NCBI GenBank assembly: GCA_947454705.1
Contig: CANGKZ010000048.1
Coordinates: 1 to 36,216 of the forward strand
Reading direction: 5' to 3'
Length of the DNA: 36,216 nucleotides
Source: Verrucomicrobiota bacterium
GTDB taxonomy: Bacteria; Verrucomicrobiota; Verrucomicrobiia; Limisphaerales; UBA9464
Shown: in pieces, positions 33,022-36,216 of the stretch
Numbering within the stretch: the stretch's first letter is position 1
Layout of the letters: every line of letters begins with the position of its first letter
Program-made: the position numbers and the translations under genes
The notes under the pieces: generated by a model
Told to the model about the DNA's origin: nothing
The model's database searches: none
The model's input: the letters and a program-made list of their open reading frames with translations, nothing else

Positions 33022-33056
33022 AACGGCGGATCGCTTCGATGCGGTCCGCCGTTTTT
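33022..33056 (+). terminator. Strong rho-independent terminator
   Basis: AACGGCGGA (33022-33030) pairs with TCCGCCGTT (33045-33053). The stem continues inward by four pairs, one a G-T wobble, to a TTCGAT loop, and TTTTTG follows. It starts 17 bases after the stop. The outer AACGGCGG/CCGCCGTT is the same as in the terminator at 12967. Confidence 0.92.
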
Positions 33057-33071
33057 GTTTGGATCAGGTTC

Positions 33072-34127
33072 TCAACCGAGCGCGGATCCGACTGACACCA
33101 TGATCTTCAACGATTCCGGAGTCGGGCTCGATGCCAGATCGATCGCCGCGGAAGTTTGCTCCAGCGGAAACCGGTGGGTGATCCAGCGCCGGACATCGAG
33201 GGCGCGGCCGAAGACCAGTTTTGATACCGGCTTTTGCAGCCTGAAATCGGACGAGTAGCTGCCGGTCAGGGCTTTTTCATCCACGCAGATTTTCCCGAGA
33301 TCCATCGGACTGTCCTTGCCCCGCACCGTGTGGGCGAAGAGCAGCACCACTCCACCGCCGCGCAGTGCCTCCTGGGCCTGTCGCACGGCGGCATCCACCG
33401 GCACGGCAATCACTGCGGCATCGACGCCGCGGCCCGATGAAGCCTTGCGAAGTTGATCCACGAGGTTTGGATCCGCCGCATCGAGCGTGCGCCACGCGCC
33501 GGCCTGGCGCGCGAGTTTGCGTCGGGGCTCCAGCAGATCGGTCGCGATCACCCGCATGCCCCGCAGGCTTAGCAGCGAGGTGAACATCAGTCCGATCGGC
33601 CCCTGCCCCACCACCAGCACCACGTCCCCCTTGAGCAACGGCAATTGCTCCACGCCCTTGAGCACGGTGTTGACCGGTTCAAGCATCGCCCCTTCCTCGA
33701 ACGACGAGCGGGCCGGGATCTTCACCACGCCAGGAAGGCAGAACGGCATCACGCGGACGTATTCCGCGTAGCCGCCGCCCGCGGGTTCGAACCCCGCGGT
33801 GACGCCGGTTTTCTTGTACGTCTCGCACTGCGCGTAGGCGTGGTGCCGGCAGAAGTGGCAATCGAGGCACGGCACGTGATGATGCAACCCCACTCGGTCG
33901 CCGACCTCGAATCCACGCACGCGGGCGCCGACGCGGACAATCGTCCCCGCAGTCTCGTGTCCGAGCACGCGCGGGGCGGACACCGTTCCCTGCCGGACTT
34001 TCTTGATGTCGGTGGGGCACACGCCGCACGACGCCACGCGCACCAGCATTTCGTTCGATCCGATGCGGGGCACCGGCAGCGTCTCCACGCGGAGATCGTT
34101 CACCCCGCGATACACCACCGCCCACAT
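33072..34127 (-). CDS. Zinc-binding alcohol/polyol dehydrogenase (MDR family)
   Basis: A 351-residue medium-chain dehydrogenase of the sorbitol/threonine dehydrogenase type. Catalytic zinc site: Cys in SCGVCPTD and His-Glu in LGHETAG, with a Glu in MLEPVNTVLKG. Structural zinc site: four cysteines in CLDCHFCRHHAYAQC. NAD(P) fold: VVLVVGQGPIGLMFTSLLSLRG followed by ATDLLEPRRKLA. The substrate is not evident. The start at 34127 (MWAVVYRGVNDLRVETLPVPR) matches the family; a TTG at 34187 would add twenty non-conserved residues. It is convergent with the haem-protein gene and divergent from the DUF1501 gene, 161 bases away. No second gene follows it, so it appears to be a single-gene unit. Confidence 0.88.
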   Translation of the reverse strand: MWAVVYRGVNDLRVETLPVPRIGSNEMLVRVASCGVCPTDIKKVRQGTVSAPRVLGHETAGTIVRVGARVRGFEVGDRVGLHHHVPCLDCHFCRHHAYAQCETYKKTGVTAGFEPAGGGYAEYVRVMPFCLPGVVKIPARSSFEEGAMLEPVNTVLKGVEQLPLLKGDVVLVVGQGPIGLMFTSLLSLRGMRVIATDLLEPRRKLARQAGAWRTLDAADPNLVDQLRKASSGRGVDAAVIAVPVDAAVRQAQEALRGGGVVLLFAHTVRGKDSPMDLGKICVDEKALTGSYSSDFRLQKPVSKLVFGRALDVRRWITHRFPLEQTSAAIDLASSPTPESLKIMVSVGSALG

Positions 34128-34253
34128 CGTTTTTGGAATGGACTGAGTCACGGCCGCAGTGAACTCCACACCGCCGCCCGACGCCAAGTCCGGAGCCCAT
34201 TTGATTGCGAGCGTTGTCCCGATGTGGACGCCATCGCGTTTTCATCTCCCGCG

Positions 34254-34281
34254 TTGTCAGATCGTCGAGAGGGCTTATGCT
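34254..34281 (+). promoter_or_regulatory. Putative DUF1501 promoter, leaderless geometry
   Basis: TTGTCA (34254-34259) and TATGCT (34276-34281), spacer 16. ATG 34289 lies 7 bases after the -10 box. The upstream in-frame ATG at 34277 is part of the -10 box itself. Same geometry as 1835-1862. Confidence 0.55.
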
Positions 34282-34288
34282 TTCGCCC

Positions 34289-35773
34289 ATGGCATCCATC
34301 GCGGAAGAACTTCGACTGGCTCAGGCCCGCGCCCTGACGCGTCGGGAGTTCTTCGCGCGCAGCGGCGTCTTCAGCCTCGGCGCGCTCGCGTTGAACCAGT
34401 TTTCGCCGTTGCTTCTCGGCGCGACCAAGGCAAGCGGTCCCGGCGCTGGACCAGGGCCGATGGCCCCCAAGGCACCGCGTCTCGCGGCGCGCGCCAAGTC
34501 GGTCATCTACCTCCACATGTCCGGCGCACCGCCCTCGCTGGACCTCTTCGACTGGAAGCCCCGCCTGAAGGCCATGCACCTTCAGGACTGCCCGGAGTCG
34601 CTCATCGCGGGCAAGAAGTTCGCCTTCATTCGCGGCCGTCCGAAAATGCTCGGCTCGCCCTATCGCTTCACCCAGCACGGCCAGGCCGGAAGTTGGTTCA
34701 GCGAAACCATCCCGCATCTCGCCAAAGTGGCCGATGATATCACGGTAGTGCGGTCGATGTGGACGGATCAATTCAACCACGCCCCGGCCGAACTCATGGT
34801 CCACACCGGCAGCATGCGCGCCGGCGCGGCCAGCATGGGCTCGTGGGTCACCTATGGACTTGGTTCGCTGAACCAGGATCTTCCGGGATTCGTCGTGCTC
34901 CTGAGCGGCGGAACCGATCCCACCGGCGGCAAGAGCCTCTGGGGTTCCGGATTCCTTCCCGGCGTGTACCAAGGCACTCAGTGCCGCACCACCGGGGAGC
35001 CGATTCTCTTCGCCGAGAACCCACCCGGAATGGGCCGCGACACCCGGCGTCGCACGCTGGATGCGATCCGGTCGCTCAACGAATCCGAATCCCGCCTGTT
35101 CCGCGATCCCGAAACTCGAACCCGCATCGAGCAGTACGAACTCGCCTATCGCATGCAGGTGTCGGTGCCCGACGCGTTCGACATCGGACGCGAACCGGAA
35201 TCCATCCGCGAACTGTACGGCGCAAAGCCCGGTGAAGCTTCCTTCGCCAACAACTGCCTGCTCGCGCGTCGCCTCGTCGAAAAGGGCGTTCGCTATGTGC
35301 AGTTGTACGATTGGGGATGGGACATCCACGGCACCAGTCCGGGCGATGACCTGATGGAGCAGTTCCCGAAGAAGTGCCGGGATGTCGATCGCTCCTGCGC
35401 GGCGTTGATCACCGATCTCAAGCAGCGCGGGCTGCTCGATGAAACCCTGGTCATCTGGGGCGGCGAATTCGGCCGTACCCCGATGAACGAGGCCCGCGGT
35501 GGGTCCACCTTTCTCGGACGCGACCATCATCCGGCGTGCTTCTCCATGTGGATGGCCGGCGGCGGCATTCGTGGCGGCGGGTTGCATGGATCGACCGATG
35601 ACTTCGGCTACGCCATTGCCGAGGACAAGGTCACCATTCGCGACCTTCAAACCACAGTGCTGCACCAACTCGGCATCGACGCGCACGCATTCACCTTCCG
35701 CGATCAGGGCCTCGACCAGCATTTGATCGGCCCCACCGGCGAAGGCCGCGTCGTGTCCGAAATCCTCGGATAG
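34289..35773 (+). CDS. DUF1501 Tat-exported sulfatase-like protein
   Basis: A 494-residue protein of the DUF1501 family, related in fold to sulfatases and alkaline phosphatases and abundant in Planctomycetota and Verrucomicrobiota. A twin-arginine signal is near the start (LTRREFFARSGVFSLGALAL, about residues 13-32). Family blocks: SVIYLHMSGAPPSLDLFDWKP, GLPGFVVL-like NQDLPGFVVLLSGG, ESFANNCLLARRLVEKGVRYVQLYDWGWDIHG-type block near 330-360, DETLVIWGGEFGRTPMNE and GRDHHPACFSMWMAGGGIRGG (metal-binding His residues), and TVLHQLGIDAHAFTFRDQGLDQHLIG at the end. Function unknown; usually next to a DUF1553/DUF1549 cytochrome-like gene, here instead near the haem protein at 29397-33005. I chose ATG 34289 because of the promoter overlap; ATG 34277 would add four residues. 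Confidence 0.9.
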   Translation: MASIAEELRLAQARALTRREFFARSGVFSLGALALNQFSPLLLGATKASGPGAGPGPMAPKAPRLAARAKSVIYLHMSGAPPSLDLFDWKPRLKAMHLQDCPESLIAGKKFAFIRGRPKMLGSPYRFTQHGQAGSWFSETIPHLAKVADDITVVRSMWTDQFNHAPAELMVHTGSMRAGAASMGSWVTYGLGSLNQDLPGFVVLLSGGTDPTGGKSLWGSGFLPGVYQGTQCRTTGEPILFAENPPGMGRDTRRRTLDAIRSLNESESRLFRDPETRTRIEQYELAYRMQVSVPDAFDIGREPESIRELYGAKPGEASFANNCLLARRLVEKGVRYVQLYDWGWDIHGTSPGDDLMEQFPKKCRDVDRSCAALITDLKQRGLLDETLVIWGGEFGRTPMNEARGGSTFLGRDHHPACFSMWMAGGGIRGGGLHGSTDDFGYAIAEDKVTIRDLQTTVLHQLGIDAHAFTFRDQGLDQHLIGPTGEGRVVSEILG

Positions 35774-35800
35774 ACGGAAGCGGAGGGGGAATAGCGGAGG

Positions 35801-35828
35801 AGCTGGGAGTTGGAAGCTGGCAGATGGG
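35801..35828 (+). repeat. Period-7 array, AGCTGGN units
   Basis: AGCTGGG, AGTTGGA, AGCTGGC, AGATGGG: four units exactly 7 bases apart, 28-55 bases after the DUF1501 stop codon. Confidence 0.65.
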
Positions 35829-35980
35829 GTGAAGCGGAGATGGTAGATCCATCGAAAGATGCCGTTGCTTCCAAATACGCGTATCAGCTCCGAACGCTGC
35901 TCGCCCCCCTAGCTGGGTCAAGTCCGGGTCAGGATTTGACACTCTTGCGAGTAGGTCAGGAGAGAGGCTGGGTTAGGATT

Positions 35981-36082
35981 GTGGAGGTCGGCGCCTGGGA
36001 TAACTGCCGATTTGAGACGTCCGTTGAACCCGGGGTTCGCGGCTCAAATCGTGCATCGAGGGGCCCAGGCGCCGGGCTCCAC
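35981..36082. other. Nested palindrome of 102 bases
   Basis: Outer arms 35981-36000 (GTGGAGGTCGGCGCCTGGGA) and 36063-36082 are inverted and match at 17 of 20 positions. Middle arms GATTTGAG (36009-36016) and CTCAAATC (36043-36050) match perfectly. The inner arms GAACC (36026-36030) and GGTTC (36034-36038) enclose CGG. All three are centred close together, so the strand can fold into one long interrupted hairpin. It lies 28 bases after the transposase stop. Confidence 0.7.
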
Positions 36083-36109
36083 AAGCCGGCGACTTGGGAG
36101 TGCTCGTCT

Positions 36110-36216
36110 TCAAGCCACCAAGCTGTGGGCTTCATGCGGCGTGCGGTAGTCCAGCGACGTATGCGGTCGGCGTTCATTGTAGAGCCTGATTGCCTCCTCG
36201 ACGCTCGCTCGCGCCA
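36110..36216 (-). CDS. IS3-family transposase (OrfB/integrase core), C-terminal fragment
   Basis: Only the last 34 or so codons are inside the window; the gene runs off the right edge. The visible peptide is ARASVEEAIRLYNERRPHTS followed by LDYRTPHEAHSLVA and a stop (TGA at 36110-36112 on the minus strand). YNxxRPHxSLxxxTPxEAH is the standard C-terminal signature of IS3-type DDE transposases (rve integrase core); IS481 proteins end similarly. Whether the rest is intact cannot be seen. It is the only mobile-element gene in the window. Confidence 0.85.
   Translation of the reverse strand, partial: ARASVEEAIRLYNERRPHTSLDYRTPHEAHSLVA

Larger units (their letters stand above)
35774..36109. other. 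Intergenic stretch between DUF1501 gene and transposase
   Basis: No gene. It holds a period-7 array (35801-35828), GGGTCA direct repeats at 35915 and 35926 that may mark an insertion-sequence end, and a nested palindrome of 102 bases (35981-36082). A 73-codon minus-strand frame at 35956-36177 overlaps the transposase in the wrong frame and is rejected. Confidence 0.6.
35912..36216 (-). mobile_element. Right-truncated IS3-type insertion sequence, 3' part
   Basis: The window ends inside a transposase gene on the minus strand, so only the 3' part of the element is visible. Its outer end is not certain. A candidate is the stretch 35912-35942, where GGGTCA is repeated at an 11-base step (35915, 35926) and is followed by TGACAC; such sequence would fit a terminal inverted repeat, but the other end lies outside the window and no target-site duplication can be checked. 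Confidence 0.45.

Noticed and set aside
107-35828. Micro-arrays as CRISPR arrays
   Set aside because: Units are only 7-10 bases long with no unique spacers, and no cas gene is present.
35956-36177. 73-codon minus-strand frame
   Set aside because: It overlaps the transposase fragment in another frame; the transposase frame carries the IS3 signature while this one has none.
1-36216. tRNA, rRNA or riboswitch
   Set aside because: Reading both strands I saw no tRNA cloverleaf with TTCGA-type arm, no rRNA blocks and no known riboswitch motif. A covariance-model scan was not possible here, so small RNAs could be missed.

Overview
The window looks like chromosomal DNA of a free-living, GC-rich member of the Verrucomicrobiota. 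The evidence is a PEP-CTERM-anchored protein, a DUF1501 Tat-exported protein, very large secreted proteins built from Ig-like, PA14-like and InlB-type repeats, and intergenic DNA packed with small repeats. Placement below phylum level is not possible from this sequence alone.

Layout. Positions 1-456 are gene-free and repeat-rich. Two minus-strand genes for exported or membrane hydrolase-like proteins follow (457-3112). A plus-strand block at 3287-7309 then holds a PIG-L-type deacetylase, a sugar-type ABC binding protein, its permease and a myo-inositol oxygenase; I read this as uptake of inositol (or an inositol glycoside) and its oxidation to glucuronate. The ABC ATPase is missing from the block. 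Next come a DUF4230 protein and convergent dprA (7373-9314), then a 1151-residue secreted protein with a 220-residue tandem duplication (9486-12941), a small membrane protein, and a roughly 950-base gene-free stretch full of hairpin and micro-repeat elements (13930-14876).

From 14877 to 21408 there is mixed single-gene content: a VOC protein, a YdjM-like membrane protein, a secreted esterase, a LysE-type exporter, a cyclase/formamidase-like enzyme paired with a glucose-dehydrogenase-like enzyme, a polytopic membrane protein and an Hsp15-like S4 protein. Then follow a DsbD/ScsB-type thiol:disulfide reductase (21433-23556), a PEP-CTERM protein and an Ig-domain protein, all on the minus strand, and the plus-strand set hisD, hisC and a phosphodiester-glycosidase-family protein (25947-29322). 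The right part has a 1202-residue secreted protein with three InlB-like repeats, a region resembling hydrazine synthase alpha subunit and a single CxxCH haem motif (29397-33005), a convergent zinc alcohol dehydrogenase and a DUF1501 protein. The window ends inside an IS3-type transposase.

The most unusual content is between the genes. (1) A REP-like hairpin family (core GGAsTGCGG...CCGCTTT) has stems that differ between copies by paired, compensating changes; several copies sit 36-49 bases downstream of a stop codon in the direction of the gene. (2) At least fourteen tiny tandem arrays have strict 7-, 8- or 10-base periods, and the same motifs recur in different intergenic gaps. (3) Several genes have a -10-like box ending only 6-10 bases before the start codon, which suggests leaderless transcription.
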